A stretch of DNA of 64,000 bases. Origin: Effrenium voratum (taxonomy: Eukaryota; Sar; Dinophyceae; Suessiales; Symbiodiniaceae). The position numbers and the translations under genes were made by a program. This document shows positions 1 to 14,400 of this stretch, piece by piece. The notes below the pieces were generated by a model. That model was not told where the DNA came from and did not search any database. It saw nothing but the letters and a program-made list of their open reading frames with translations. Position 1 is the first letter of the stretch. Every line of letters starts with the position of its first letter. The DNA lies in the NCBI GenBank assembly GCA_963377175.1, contig CAUJNA010003247.1, positions 162,001-226,000 on the forward strand, written 5' to 3'.

Positions 1-405
1 CGTGCGTGTGTGCGTGCGTGCGTGCGTGCGTGCGTGCGTGGGTGGGTGGGTGGGTGGGTGGGTGGGTGGGTGGGTGGGTGGGTGGGTGGGTGGGTGGGTG
101 GGTGGGTGGGTGGGTGTGTGTGTGTGTGTGTGTCTGTGTGTCTGTGTGTCTGTGTGTCTGTCTGTGTGTCTGTGTGTGTGTCTGTGTGTGTGTCCGTGTG
201 TGTGTCTGTGTGTGTGTCTGTGTGTGTCTGTGATTGTCTGCGTGTGTCTGTGCGTGTGTGTGTGTGTGTGTGTCTGTGTCTGTGTGTGTGTCTGTGTCTG
301 TCTGTCTGTGTCTGTGTCTGTGTCTGTGTCTGTGTCTGTCTGTCTGTCTGTGTGTGTGTGTGTGTGTCTGTGTGTGTGTCGGTGTGGACGGGTGTGTGTG
401 TGTGT
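1..405. repeat. GT-rich compound microsatellite
   Basis: Tandem CGTG units (about 1-40) pass into GGTG units (about 41-114) and then into GT dinucleotides mixed with TGTC units up to about 405. All three plus frames stay open over most of it, giving Cys/Val/Gly-rich nonsense translations that are not genes. Confidence 0.95.
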
Positions 406-3400
406 CATGTGCTGCCAATGGAAAATTGGTTGCAAACCAACATATTCACATCCACAAAGGCACATTAAACAAGTACACATACCAGGATCTAGGCAAAATA
501 TAATTGGCCTTTGTGCATGGACCCTTAATTTGTCCCACTTGCATACCCTTTATCTACGCACGATGGGCAAAGTGATGCCTACACGTGATGGAGTTGGACA
601 ATGAGGCATTGAGCTCAAAGGTGTTTTTCATGCCTGGTCTCAGTTGCAAAAATGTTGGGTATAACTGTTCTGGAGTTTGGACCCCAGTCTTTTTACATAC
701 CTCTTCACTTCTGGAGCTGGCCCCCCAAAACAAGGTCCCCAAACTAATTGTTTACCACTTCCCGAAACAGTGTGCAGTCCAGAAGCTGTGGAAGTGAGTA
801 ACCTTTCGGGATGAGTGAAGATGGGAACCCAAAAAGGGGAAACTGGAAAGTGACATGTCACATGGGCGAGTAAGCCAAGGAAGCCTGGTTACAATTTATT
901 TTCAGGGACCTCCCAAAAATCCGCGAATTCAAAGAAGGCGCTGAAACTACCAGGCGATTTCTGAGGGGATGTGTTGATGGCAACCCTGGGCTCAAAGAAT
1001 TATTCCGCCGCTTGGAACTGGAGCGAAAGGGACCCGTTGCGCAGCGAAGGATCCCTCTGAATTTGCCGGAGCAGGCTGACTAGTCTGTTTTCTGGTTGCA
1101 ACGCATCAAACCGGGCACTCGAAAGGTGGTACTTGCTGAGTTCGTCGCTTCATTTCGGGCTGGGGATCAGGCTTGCGTCAACACCCGAAAGACTAAGACC
1201 AAGTTTAATAAAACCACCGCATCTGCAATTGATACTATAATTCTCAAAACCGAATCAAGTAAGCAAGCAAAAACCTTTGTCATGGCGTTCGCTCGTTGTA
1301 CCCCCGAATCGGTGGGCTCGCTATTTACCAAATAAATCGCAGCATGCAAACGCGGCGCTGCCATTGCGACGCGACCCGTGCGGATCTGAGTCTGCCGCCC
1401 TGACTGAGGTACAGCAGGCATCTGGCGAGGTGAAAGACTGACTTCCGAACGAGTGGATGGGCAAAGAAACGACCACGCACTGTCCGTTTCTGACTGAGTT
1501 GGTCCAAACCCACAAACCACCCTGGAAGTAGGACCCCAGCAAAGAAATATCATTTTTGACTGGTTAGTGGAAAACAAAGGGACCCCAAAAAAGCCAAAAA
1601 AACAAACAAAAAGGGGAGCTAATTCTTTGGAAGAAAACATTCCGTGAGCTCCTGGAGTGAGAAGAAATGCTTCAGCCTGAACGGGGCTGAGTGGCCTAAG
1701 GAGAGCTTGACTCTGAGTGCTCAACGGGGCTGTCCTTGCACACAAGAGCTTGCACACAAGAGCTTGCACACAAGAGGAGATTGAACAGGTCAAAACAAGT
1801 CGCCCAAAGGGGACGCCGGTGTCTCTTGAGGGTGAGGCCGATATTTTTCTGAGAATGCTAATTGAAGGGCCCTCAGCTCTGCAACCGCAAGCCTCTCTTT
1901 GAGCGCTCTCAAGACAAAAGCCCCAACACCATCAACGCTGAACCCTAGACCCCAAGCCACCCACAGGATCTCCACATGTGCAACTATTCCCAAAACTCAT
2001 GAGATCAGGACCCCCCCCCCACCCTACCCGGTACCCCCATCCAACAGTGACGTTCAAGCTCAAAAAGCGGGACAGGTTCCAGTCCTTCCTCTGAAAAACC
2101 GAATCCCCCCAAGTGACTCGGACCTCCACGAGCTCATTTTCCCCCCCGACCCGGCGAGCTCGTCGCATCGATGGGATGTATTTCGAACTCCGAGGTCCCG
2201 GCCATGCGATTCGGCTTGGGCTTGGGGTTGTTCGACGCCTGGGGCGGGAGGTTGTTCCATGGGCCTTTCGGGAGAAGCCGCAAGTGACTGCAGAGGAATC
2301 TTTTTTTTTCAAGCCAAGAGGTGGACACGGACATGGGGAATTATGTCCACCTCAAAGGGGGGGTTGGTTGAGTACCACTAAATTTGAACCAGGTCCCCCA
2401 TCATTTGTTCTTTTTGGTGTACCTGTATTTGACGCGCGGACCGCGGACCCGTGTTTTTGTCTTTTTCAGTGTGCCCCGTTGGGTCACAAAGCCTCGCACT
2501 GGGCCGCCGGCGCTCAAATCCAAGAGCTCCTCCAAGGAGAGGTTCTGCCTTGGGTGTGGCACGATGTTCCCAGACTTTGGTGACCTTTTGGAACAATAGA
2601 TACCTGGATCGCCAGTTGCGCCTTTTTGTTTCCATGAACTTTACCCCAAAAACCAGCAACAGTGACAGTGACAAAAAACCGCAACTTGGCGATCTAGATA
2701 GGTTTCCATATAGTAAAGTACCCTCCCACCAACTAGCATGGAAGTGCAACAAGGACCTTTCCAAGAGGAAAGTAGTCTTTCTACAGGGATCTGAGTCTGT
2801 GCACTTCCATGTTAGCTGGTGGGAGGGTAGCAAATGGGGCATAAACTCCATCTCAACCAGAGCCATCTATTCTTAGCCAAACTAACCCATGCCGAAACTC
2901 TAGCCTGACTTCGGTCCACAGGACATGACCCCCATAAACCAACCCTTCTGGTTTCTTGAAAGGGAATCCCCAAACAGTTCAACCATTCCATGAATCTCCT
3001 CTGCCGATCGCACCCGCAAGACAAGGGCCTGTCAAAGAACCGGCCACTTCGGCTTCAGGAACCGTTTCAGGCCTTGGAAACTGGGAAGCTGGGCGCAACG
3101 GAGTCCCCCCCAAAGACATGCGATCAGTAAATCAGAAAAAAACAAATGGGTTTTTAAGTCAGGTGCACCTGTCCAAAAGTACATATTGCCAGGTGCCATC
3201 CACGGTGGGCTTGGTGTTCCGTTCCGGGAATGAGACATGACACGGATTTACAAACCATCCAATCGGTTTTCTTTCAGGGGACCCCTGGGTTCATTCAACG
3301 ACATTTCCCTACCACTCGGCAGCAGCAAGAAAGGAAGCCAAAAGGAGACTTATGATTTGAGGTCCCTTTGATGACCCCATTCACCTGGAATTGTCGGTAC

Positions 3401-4246
3401 AGGCGAATACATTCACCTGATAAACTAAAAAGAGACACATGAGCATGGCGAAGGTTAAAAAAACAGAAAATCGGCGAAACTCCTGGGATCCAATGGGCCT
3501 CATAACTGTGCCAAGGCGCGCAGAGTTGGCCCCCGGATTCGTGCGATCAAGTGGGCGATTCTGGACTTTGATGCGGGCTGGAGGGCGGGCATCCTACGGG
3601 CGCTTCGATTCAAAAATCTGTTGGGTCCAACCTGACCAATGCCACAATTCACTCCTGGAGTGGGTGGGCCAAGCGAAACTTGTCGCTTGTCACTAAATTG
3701 GTCTTTCCATCCCAGGAGGGAGGGTCCCGCAATTCCACCGACGTAGCCTTCCCCACGAAAAATAACGGCACCATACATGGGCTTCCCAAAATCACCCCCC
3801 CTCCCCCAATGGAATTTCTATTTGGCCCAACAAGCCATCTGTACCAGAGCAAAACCACCTGCCAAAGGAAGCAAGAGCTCCACGGTCCATACGGCGACGA
3901 GTTTCAACGGGAACTCCCGAAACGGTTGATTGGATACCTTCCCTTCCACTAACATGGCACCTGGCAGGGTGTCCCTTGAAAAGGAAACTAATCTTCCAGA
4001 TCCCCCGCAGGTGCTACGTTGGAGGAAGGGCAAATCACCCATGCATGTAATTTTACCGCTCAACAAAGAGTAATTTCCACACATCCAGCTCCAAGGCTCT
4101 TCCCTGTTGCTCTTTTGTCGGTTTTTTCCCAATGCAAACACTGAATAATGCAAACACCGAATGGAAGAAGAAGACGCCTTACTGCCTCTACTCTTTGGTT
4201 TGTAAGTGCGGGTGTCTGGGAAAATCCAGGACCAGGTGTGTAATTA
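406..4246. other. stretch without a supported gene
   Basis: No exon with a recognisable domain is seen. A 15-base unit containing GCTTGCACACAA is repeated about three times at 1735-1776. GC-richer islands at about 2110-2290 and 2470-2600 could be exons: the second reads, on the plus strand, a short FCLGCG stretch followed by an acidic helix. Neither can be tied to a neighbour or a family. The rest is intron-like or intergenic sequence. Confidence 0.5.
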
Positions 4247-4326
4247 TTTATATATATATATATATATTTGCAGGTAGAGGTGTGTATGTATATATATATA
4301 TATGCAAAATGTATATATATATATAG
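4247..4326. repeat. TA dinucleotide microsatellite
   Basis: Interrupted runs of TATATA in two blocks, separated by a short unique stretch around 4272-4290. Confidence 0.9.
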
Positions 4327-4729
4327 ACACATGCATATACAATCCTTTTGCGTTGCCGCCACGTGATTGATAAGTCCCGTCTGATTAAAGAAGCCCAGCT
4401 TCCTCATTTAAAGGCACCCCCAAGGTTCAGCTAAAGGACCTCTCAATATTTGCTTGGCACCTCCCAGAAACCCCTCTTTGCGATAATTTTGCGAATTGCC
4501 AAAGATATTGCAAATACGTTTGCCAATGCTAACTCCTTTTGTAGTTTCAAGGGTTGTTCCAGTAATCAAAAACGAGTAGCTGGAAACCTCTTTTGAGTCC
4601 GTTTCTTCTGGACTTGCTTTTCACCCCCCTCAAAGCGCCGCGCCCTCAGTGCACTTGGCAAGCCGCAAAAGCAAAAAACTCGGAAGGACGGGGCCCACCG
4701 AGCGGATGACCGAGACCCCGCCTTGAAAC

Positions 4730-4793
4730 CTGGCCAGAACTCCGTCGACTCCTGGATGCCGTGCATCAGTATGTCTTCATACGAGGACAAAAG
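4730..4793 (-). CDS. candidate exon, unknown gene
   Basis: On the minus strand a 64-base open segment lies between an AG acceptor (4794-4795) and a GT donor (4728-4729). It reads LLSSYEDILMHGIQESTEFW, an ordinary-looking amphipathic stretch. It lies downstream of the WD40 gene's stop codon, so it would belong to another gene on the same strand. No family is recognised; the support is only openness, composition and splice sites. Confidence 0.3.
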
Positions 4794-4800
4794 CTGGGAT

Positions 4801-4926
4801 CCACCTGGTTGACGTTGCAAGGGGAGCAAAAAATTTAGACGTGTTAGCAGTTCAGTGGAAAATGTGGGTTTCAACCACTAAACCACAAGAAACAAACATG
4901 TGAAACGGTTCCCAACAACAGCCATG
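4801..4926 (+). repeat. dispersed repeat family H, copy 1
   Basis: Begins near GGTTGACGTTG and ends near CAACAACAGCCATG, with AACCACTAAACCACAA in the middle. The same ordered blocks recur at about 32763-32885, 36691-36808 and 42351-42469. Confidence 0.7.
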
Positions 4927-5165
4927 TCCATGTACCTGTATAATAGGTAACCAAGAGCTTGCCACCCTTTAAAAACCAAGAGGAAACTAACGAAGGGTTA
5001 CCCCACTATATGGGCGAAACATCTGGCATCCCGGTTTCCGAATCGATCCGCTAAATCGGGGGGCTGAACAAATAAACAAAGAAATGATCCATTTACCTGT
5101 ATAGGTAACCAAGGGATTACCACCCTTTAAACACCTGCGAAGGTTAACTACTACATCGGCACAAA
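4924..5165 (+). repeat. two diverged copies of repeat family B
   Basis: Both copies carry TACCTGTATA, AGGTAACCAAG and CCACCCTTTAAA blocks in the same order as the better-preserved family B elements at 49.8-53.9 kb. The flanking inverted ends are eroded here. Confidence 0.6.
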
Positions 5166-5297
5166 TACTCCCGATTTGGCTTCTTCGGGGAAATCAAGCA
5201 ACACCACTCTGGTTGCTATTGATCAGCTGCAGACCGCGTCCCAGCTCCGGTCTCCGCCTTTCTTCCGATCGCGTCGCTTCGCCGCTTCGCCGATTCG

Positions 5298-5411
5298 TCA
5301 CGCCGCGTCCAGCACCGCCACAGTGCCGTCTTGGCAGCCCGCGGCGATGAGGGTCGAGCCATCCAAAGGGCACAGCGAGGTGATCTTCGAAGGCAAGGTC
5401 CACATCCTCAG
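5298..5411 (-). CDS. WD40 gene, terminal exon
   Basis: Starts in phase 0 after an AG acceptor at 5412-5413 and ends in TGA. It encodes a complete blade: LRMW, ITSLCPLDGSTLIAAG, then DGTVAVLD. Confidence 0.75.
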   Translation of the reverse strand: MRMWTLPSKITSLCPLDGSTLIAAGCQDGTVAVLDAA

Positions 5412-8400
5412 CTTCCCGGTTTGGATTGGCGGTTTGGAGGCTGAGGCGGTTTCTCATTTACTGGAATTCACCTCCCCCTTCCCACGAATCCAAACTACCA
5501 ACTTCAGCTTCCCTCGAATCCTGGTGCTGACCTTCCGGGTGTTGGGAATGAACCGTTTGGAATTCCCTAAGCGATAGGATGGAGGGTTTGTAGGGATCAC
5601 TCCCTCCTTCTCTGTTGAGCACCAGCAAGTAATTTGCGGTTTGGAGACCCTTCACCCTCTACAAGAACCAAGAGTGCAAATCCCCAGCAAGCCACCAATC
5701 CCAACCAACTTGGGGAATCCGACCCCCGGCCCCCCCCAAAAAAAAGTGTTCGTTGATTGTTTGATTCCCACTTTAAAACCACCCAGTTATCCCCGAGTTT
5801 TGAAGCTCGCCAGCAAGGCTCTCGATCATATCTCCCCCCCTTTCCATGACGCAATTTCGGGCCAGAAACTTGGTGCTGGCTACTCTGTCCTGTTTTCCCA
5901 AAAAAGTTGAAGTCCAAAGATCCAACCAAATAGCCATAAAGGAAAGGGGGCATCAAAGAGTGGAAGTTGCCCGTAGGAGTGGACGCACCTGGCACTGGCA
6001 GGTGGCTCATCCGTACACGAGTGTTCATGAGACTTCATCCATCCCAAATGGTGCTGTCAGCCCCTCTTGAGATTGGGGGCTTGTGTGCTGCCCCTACTAA
6101 CAATGAACAGAAGCAAAACACACACACACACAAAAGCAAACAAAACACTTGATCCAAGAACAGTGAAAAGTGGATGACACTATCCTGCACACTTGTGCCA
6201 CAAATTCCACCCGAAAAGTTTACCTTTTGGCGGGTTAAATGGAATTCCAACCACAAAACACTAAACTAAACAGATCTAAAAAAGCTAAGTTGAACCGGAT
6301 GGCTGGTTGAACCGCCAAGGGTACCTCCCCTCTCCTTAGAGGGATCATGAGGGATCACCCCATGCGCCAAGCGAAGCGTCCCCTGGGCCGAAGCCTTCTC
6401 CGCCAGCTGGTAGCGCAGCAGATTGGTTCCCACCGCGGCGCAGAAACCAGCATCCAGCCGGCAGCCTGCGGCCACCACGTCCTTGGTGTACCTCAGATGT
6501 TGCTTGCTTTGTGTGTTTCTTTGTTTGTGATTGTTTTTGTTCAATAGAAGTTTAGAACGTGGTTGAGTTGTTGTTTGTGTGGAGTTGTTTGTGTTGTCAT
6601 GTCTTCTAAAGAAGAGCATGCAAAACAAACAGGACAGAATGCTTTTAGCTAAAGGGTCTGTAATTTTCAAGCGTACACCTTTTTTTGATGTGCTTTGCTA
6701 AAAGCAAGAAAACATATCTTTTTGCAAGGGCACACTTTTTTGTGTACTGCTTAACGGGGAATCCAGAAGTATAATCACATTTTTCCCCAACAGCTGAGAG
6801 CTTTGGAGTCTCAGCCCAGATCCACCAGGGTTCCACGAGGGTTCTGCGAGGGCTGCGGGGTGGTGCGAGCACTAAAAAAAGCACCGCATGCTCTTGGGGA
6901 TATCACCTGAGCTTGTTTCCTTCTTGTTTTTGAGGGGGTGCCCGGAACAGACACATCCCCAATGGTGTCGGCTTTCCCCTTGACTTCCCTTGGCTTCCGG
7001 TGAGAAAAGAAGATCCAGCTTTCCTCCAATTGGTGGTTTGGCTCGGTTAAGGAAGGGTCTCCCATTTACCCTCCACAAAAGCCCGGAGGTCAAATCCCCA
7101 GCCGATCGAAACCACCAGCTAAGGGCGACCTGAAAAATTATTCCGCTGGGTTTGAGGAAGGAACCTGTGGGGTTTGCTGGCAGTTTTCTGGCACACCAGT
7201 TAGGGGCACCGCAACGCCATTCGCGCGAATGGCAGCGAGCCGCTGCTGCCGCTGCTTGCCATCCTCCAGAAAAACGAAGCCCGTCTCGTGGGCGATGACC
7301 AGCGTGTTGCCCAGCGGCACCAGCGTGGACACGTTCTCCACCTCTCGCATTGGGGCTCACGGGCAAGCAACCATGGGAACACACATCAAACAGTTGGAAA
7401 ATGGAAAAAGGCGTCGTTGTCCTTGTTCCCTGGTCAACCAATTTAAATCAGTGCATTCCATCTCTTCTAAACCCCTCTCTCTCTCTCTCTCGGATGCACA
7501 GCGACTCCGCGCGATGCTCAAAAGCATGCACAACGAAACAAAGGCACTTGAAACGAAATCACGCTGTACATCGACTTCCTCTTCTGAACCAAAGTACTAC
7601 CTAACCTAAAACGTACACCTATGGGACGAATCTACAATCAGAGTCGCTTAACTTGAGCCTGAAGGTGCAAAACTGGATCTCAAAAGGTTAGGAGCTCCGC
7701 TTTGCCCAGGCGCTGCCAGCTTGGTTTCCATCACTTGGGCGCCAGTGAGATCCCAAAGCCTGGCAGAGTCGGGGAACAAATGGAGCAGCCGTGCGTTTCG
7801 GAAACCAGTAGTGGTGTTCTTTGGATTTCCTTTGACACCCAAAAGGATGCTCTCAATCTGCCTTCAGATTTGAGCCCTATGGATAAAGCTTGAAGCCAAG
7901 CAAGCAGCTTGCGGCACCGCGTTTTCCCACCCAAGCCCGCCAACCCTCCTTGAAACCTTAACTTTGCGGTAGCCCACCCCCCCCCAAAAAAAAAAAAAAA
8001 AGCAAAACCTGCAAAAACACCCTCCTGAAAGCCTCAAATTTCCGCCAGGCCCCTTCCAAACCGCCGGGCTTTTGGTTGCTTGCGCTTGCCCCACGCCGCC
8101 CGCCTCAGCTCGCCCGAGGCGTCGGAGGTCCACAGCCCATCGCCCCCAGAGGCCCAGCAGAGGCACCTGGGGCGCCGCTCGTGGGGCGAGGGGACGCTCA
8201 GCGCCTGGCGCAGGCGGCGCTCGGCGGCGCTTGCTCGGCGCTCGGCGCTGGGCGCGGCGCTGGAGGGCTTCGGGTGGTTTGTGGGGTGCCCGCTTTCTTT
8301 TTCTTTTTCGCGTTGGGGCTGGGTGTTTTTGAGGGAAGCCAAAAAGGTGCGCAAGCGCAAGGGATGTGGGGGGGGGTATCTGCTTTTGAGGTCGTTTTCC

Positions 8401-11400
8401 AAAGGAAAGCACTTTTTTGCGGGCACCCTTTGACACAAACCCATGTGGCCTAGCTTCATTCATGACCCTCTGGACATAAGGGAGATTGAAGATGAACTCA
8501 TGGCAACAAGCCCAAGAAAGTCGAGGCAAGGCGAGGTTCCTCGGGGGAGAAAACCGAGGAAGCCGCTTTCCATGATACCGTTTAGCGGCCCATTATGACT
8601 GCTTCACTTCAAAGCGGACACCCTTGGCATCGTAGAAAGTGGCAACCTAAACCAAAAGCAATGGTACACCATATTGTCTCAAGGCCCAGATCCTGCGTGC
8701 TCGGCCCACAAATCGCCACAAGAGGTGGCGGAAAGGCCAGTCATGGCCAGTTTCTTTAGCAGTCTAGCTTTGCAAGAGTCAAGTTGGCTCATCTTCAGCA
8801 AAGTCGGTCTGGGAAAGGCGGTACGTAGCAAGTTGTCCCAACGCACAGAGGACCCCAAACTCATGCTTGTGACAAATGCCTGCCCCTTTCTGCACCTTTC
8901 TCAGTTTGTAGTTCCAACGTGGCCACTCACCCAAAGCGTTCTTCCATGCAGGAAATGGGCGCGCCTGTTTTAGTGGACCCTGGACAATCTCTGAATTGCG
9001 CGGTTGGTTTTCCCTTCGGCCGCAAAAACCAAGGCCTCACGTCCCGAGCCTGGGACCCATCCGGGTCCAGCACCACCAGGCGGTCGAGGGACACGGAGGC
9101 CAGTCGCCCAGTGGGCGCGTGGAAGGCCAACCTGTGGATCAGGGCAGCTTGGCGTTGACCCCATATGGCTGTGGGTCAAAACCCTGGAAACCCCCCAAAT
9201 GGATGTTCATCCACCCCAAAATGGAGCCATAGGTTATGCCCCATCAACCCCAGTTGACTTAATAGGCGTTTTTTTTTTTTTTTTTTTTTTTACTGGGTTT
9301 TGTGGGGAGTCATACCTGTTGGAGAACCCAAAAAGAAAGCTCCATGAATAAACTGGGGTTGCTTAGTAGGAGGTCAACATTCATGGAAGGAGCCCAAAAG
9401 GATTTGCCAATTCCCAACAAGAACTGCTTGCTGGTTCTCTGAAAGGAGGGCAATGTTGACCCCACAAATGAGCCAACCCCAGTTGACTACTAGGGGGTCA
9501 ACCTGGGGCAATTCCTAGAGGGCTTCCCTTTCCCAGGGCACGCTTTCTTGTTTCCATTGGGTGACACGTGAGATTTGCCCCTGGTTTTGAATGGCAATGG
9601 ATTTGGTGGGCGTAGAGCCATCATCAACACCTACCTAACTGAGATGAAAATCCGAGTGATCTTTCCTGGGTTTCAACATCACGCTTGGCCAATCACAGCT
9701 ATTATCACTGGAAGTCCCGGACAATTCATGGCTTTGGGTGATTCGGGCTGGGCTATTCCTAGACAAAACCTTCCTTTTTAAAGGGCGCTCGACAATTCAT
9801 GTTTCTGGGCTGTCCTCAGATCCCCCGCTCAAAGTTTAAACTGTTCGTGGCTCAAATGGAAATCCAACCACTAAACACTAAAAAAAACCTAAAAAGCAAA
9901 GGTAAAGGGATCACCCAGGTTTTTCTGGCTTCTCATGTCACCCCTTGGCTCACCGCCCAAAATACGCGGCGTTGGGCCTTTGGCAGCCACGGGCGTGCGC
10001 GGCCGACAGCGGAGACCTGGACACAAACCCTGGAGCAGTCAGGGCTGATCAGTGGATCCGAAAGAAATCACAGGAAACCGGGCTGCCCTCAGATCCCCTG
10101 CTAGAAGTTGAAAATGTTTAATGGGCCAAATGGAATTTCAACCACTAAACACTAAAAGTCCAAAAAGCTAAGGAACCGGATGGCTGGGAGCCACCAAGAG
10201 GAAACGGGGCTGATTTTTTCTGGCCTGAGCCGCCGAAGGTAACCCCTCAAAAAAGCAAATTGCAAAAGCAATTTTGCTAAAGTCCGTCTCATGAATCCAA
10301 TGCAACCATACCTAGTGGCGAAACCTTCAGAACTGAAAATAAACAAACAAACTGCGATGCCAAAAAGGGCAGCTGGACAAATCGACGGTCCAAAGAAGCT
10401 GAACTGACATGGGCTATTTAGCTACAGGAGCCACTCCAGCACTCAGAAAACATTCCCCCCCCCACCTCACCAGACCTTTGCAAGGGGATTGTAGTTGTTC
10501 GAAACCATCCCGTCATGTTCGATGATGATTGACATAAGGGGATGAATACTTACTTGTTCTTCTTCCTGCTACTCCTGCTACTCCTCCTGCTACTACTACT
10601 ACTCCTACTACTACTCCTACTACTACTACTACTACTACTACTACTCCTACGACTCCTACTACTCCTACTACTCCTACTCCTACTTCTACTACTCCTACTA
10701 CTCCTACTACTACTACCACCGCCACCACCACAACAACTACTACTACTGCTGCTGCTGCTGCTACTTCTACTACTACTAGTTACTACTAGTGCTTCTGCTC
10801 CTACTACTGCTGAGTAGTTACGACTGCAGTAATATAATGATACCAATGTCAGGTTGGTTTCGAACTATCCCACCCCGCTCGAATGAATCGGGCCCTTATA
10901 GTCTATAGGGCAATTTACCAGAATTTCATCCACAACTGGGAATAACAACTGTTTAGCCCGCCCTAAAGTATGTGGTCCCGTATTGTGCCTGTGCAACTTA
11001 CCAGAATGCACAAGCTGGGAATCGCAAATATGTTGTTCCGCCTTATGTTTGCAAAATATCTGCCATTTATTCAGACCATGGTTCATACTTAACCTTTAAA
11101 CAGCCTGCTACCAATATTCCTATCCTGCCTTAGGCCGCAAAATCGACACCCCCCGAGTCCGTTAACAAACCCATCCGCGCGAGGCCCTCGCCGCTTGCTG
11201 GGGCTGCTCCACCTCAAGAGCTGGTCGCCGGCAGCCAGCTGGTCATCCATCTCCGCCATGCGCAGCTTGAAGTCCGCCTCTCGCTCGCCCGAAGCACCCG
11301 GGAGGTAGAGGCACCGGCCCACAGATCCACGTGCGTTTTCGTTTCGCGCCCTGGACAAAATGCGAGTTCATATTTCCAGTAGTGATAGATTCCCTTTGAA

Positions 11401-14400
11401 ACTGACGGGGGAAAATTCAAAACAAAAAAAACATATTCATTCAGCAAATGAAAGCAACGTGTTCGAGCAAAGCGTTCGATACTTTGAAGAGACACCGCCT
11501 TTTGTGGCCTCAAAAAGTGCACCGATCAAGCGGACACTTTCAAGAACCGGGGGTCGCAGGGAAGCCACCAATAACAACCACCAACCAACAAATAACACTT
11601 CATGGGGGCATTCTTTCTGGGTTTCCTCACTTCATAGGGTGTTTTCCTTACAACAGCCCAAAAGCGCGCTCAGTTTCGAACGTGTTCACTACCATGAGCT
11701 GGCCCACCGGTGAATAGTTCCAAGGGCATCCCAGGACAAAGTCGCTGCCATTTCGGCAAAGCCGTTGACACGGCTGTTCACAAAGTCTAAGCTGTTCGTT
11801 TACCACTAAAATGGTCCGAGTCACGGAACTCTGGGAGTGCCAGTTGATCCGTTTTCGGGTTGCCGGAATCCTAGGTGTCGAGGACCCGACCTGAAGTCTG
11901 CGCAATGAAAGTGGAGAGCGCTTTGGAATACGATCCTCTCAAAAAGGCTCTGCCATGTTTGCTTAGGTATTTTTGGTACCTTGTGATGCACTGAAGGCGT
12001 CAAGAGGTCAAACTGCATCCTCCCAAGGTGCTTGGACTCTGTTGGAAAAAAGGGTCCCCCCCCCCAGCGCCCTTCTTCATTTCGATTGTTGGACAAAGGC
12101 TGCAAACCCCAGGTCTCTTTAATAAACAAAACCCAAAACAAAAACAAACAAACAGGGTCCTTGAACCATCAAAAAACCAAAACCAACAACAACTATTCTC
12201 AAGAAACCCCCAGCAGTTTCTTCTTCAAACTTAACATCTCTACTCTTGGTATGGTAGCCAAAAAACGTTGTTTTTGCAGACCCCCAGTAAAAATGAACAG
12301 AACCAAAAAAGCTAAAAAACCGAAAAACATGCCAAGAACAGTGAAGTTAAACCCCGGTCCTGGTGGCACACAGTGCCCTCCTTCGCCATGGGATTGGCCG
12401 ACACCGCCGTGACCAGCTCCTCCGCGACGAGCGCCAAGTCGCTGACGAGGCCCGGGGTCTGCAGCGACCACAGCAGCGCCGGCGGCTTCCGACGCTGCAG
12501 GTGCCAGCACTTCACCTCGTGGCGCAAGAATGGGGCTCTCTTCTTTTTCAGGGGAAAATCTTTTCGGCAAAAAAAAAACAGAGGTTTTCCTCCAGAAGTT
12601 TTTGAGGGGACCCCCCGGCCAAAAAAACAACACCAGAAATGTGTTTTTGTTCTCTCTTTCTTGTTTTTTTTCGGAAAGAGGTTTTTCCCAAAAAATAAAT
12701 GAAGTGGGGGTCCTTTTGCCACCCTTTTGTGAGAAGATTGGCGAACCCCTTAAACAGGAATCCGTCACTACGAGGGGGCCGAACAAGTTTCCACAGAAGG
12801 TGGCTGAAAGACCCCCCTGCCTCGTGTTTGCTCCAAAATGGGTCTCTCTGTTTTTGAGGGGACCCCCCCCCCTCGCGCAAAAAGAACAAAAGAGGGTTCC
12901 CCCAAAACAAAACAAAGTGGTTGCTCCAAATGCGTCTTTATTCAGACAAACAACTAGTGGTTGTCCTTTTGGTTTGCCTGAAAAACCACCAAAAACAAGG
13001 TACCCATAAAAAAAGCACACACACGCACACCCACACACACCCACACACACTCAAATGGGAAGGGTCCCTCTGAGATGGCAACGGTATCCCTGGCTTTCAA
13101 GTCCAACCCGAAAGGGGTCCGGCATGGCTACAATGGTGTTTTGGGTAGGCCTACTACCCCAATTGAACCAGTAGAACCCACCTACTAAATCGGACAATTT
13201 GCAATCGGTTTTGAGCGTCAACTTCGGCAAGCCCGCAGGCGTTCTTGAGGGGGTTGGGCGCTCAAATGTCCCAGTTGCAACCAGACCTGAGCCCTTTGCA
13301 GTTGGTTTTTAGTGGCTCCCGAACCTCAACCAAAAGCAAGGGTGACACAAGTTGGATGCACAACTCTCTTTCCGTTGCTTGCTCTACCCTTTGGGGGGCG
13401 GACAAAACGTCTGTGGGAGTGACACTTCCCACGCCTTGGTCGCTGCCAAGCGGCCGTTGCTTCCGCCCAGGAGGCGGTGTAGAGCCGAGGTGCCGTGGGG
13501 TCCAACAGCACTGCAGTCACCTTGTCCTGATGCCAAGAGTACGGGCTTTCCCTGTAACAGGCAAGTACCCAACTTACATGCGGTGTTCGGTTTTTTTCGC
13601 GGAACATGGGTGTCTTATTTGAATTCAGAAACCCCCCCAAGCAACAAACAACACAAATGTGATTTTCCCTTTCGCGCCCCTACACCCCAGGGCATGGCGC
13701 AAACGAGTCACGTCAGCCACGCCCATAAGAATTTAGACTAGGCAGCCCAGCGGCAAAAGAAAACTAGCAGTGTCAAGTGTCCGAATTCCCTAGTAGCCCT
13801 GTAGCAAAAGAGAACCCAAAGCAAAAGGTCCTTAAACCTTTTTTGGGTTTCATTGAAAAGCCGTGTGTTTTCCAACAACAAATTGGGGCTAAGATCTCGA
13901 AGGTCGGGCACTTGAAACCACAAGAGAACAAAGAGATAGAAGTTTCCAGTTGCAAATTCAACTCACTTCGGCTTGAGTGGAGTGGCTTTTATGTCGAAGC
14001 TTGTTTCCGCCGCTTTTCCTGTTTTTGTTTCAACCAAACTGGTCTTCCCATGCCGTGTTAAAAAGTGGATGACCAGGAACTCAGGGAGTGAGTCGGAAAA
14101 TCTACGGCGAGGTCGTGCAGAGTTTGGCCCAAGTCCTCATGAGCTTTCCAAGGCCCCAGCACCTCTTTCTCCAGACTGGCCCAGTCACCCTCAGGCAGCA
14201 CCAAGTCCTGCAATATTAGTCTAGGTCCTCTAGTAGAGAGGTTAGAAAGAGGGTACCATTTTTTTCTGTAGTCTAAGTTAGTGGGGGAACCTTCCCCCAA
14301 CAAAGGGCTGAGAAAGGGCACCTAGCGACCTAGTTGTCCAAGCGGCTTCCCGTTGCCAGGAGGTGAACCCGGTCCCAACTACAGCAATTAAAGGGTCTCG

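Noticed and set aside
2..604. Cys/Val-rich open frames in the GT microsatellite
   Set aside because: Open only because the repeat lacks stops; no start context or family similarity.
8034..8529. Long overlapping ORFs around the GC-rich island at 8.1-8.3 kb
   Set aside because: Only the 101-base part that joins in phase to LWDLTG is kept as an exon; the other frames are shadows.
10542..10846. Poly-Leu and poly-Ser/Val ORFs
   Set aside because: Translation of the CTA/CTC microsatellite.
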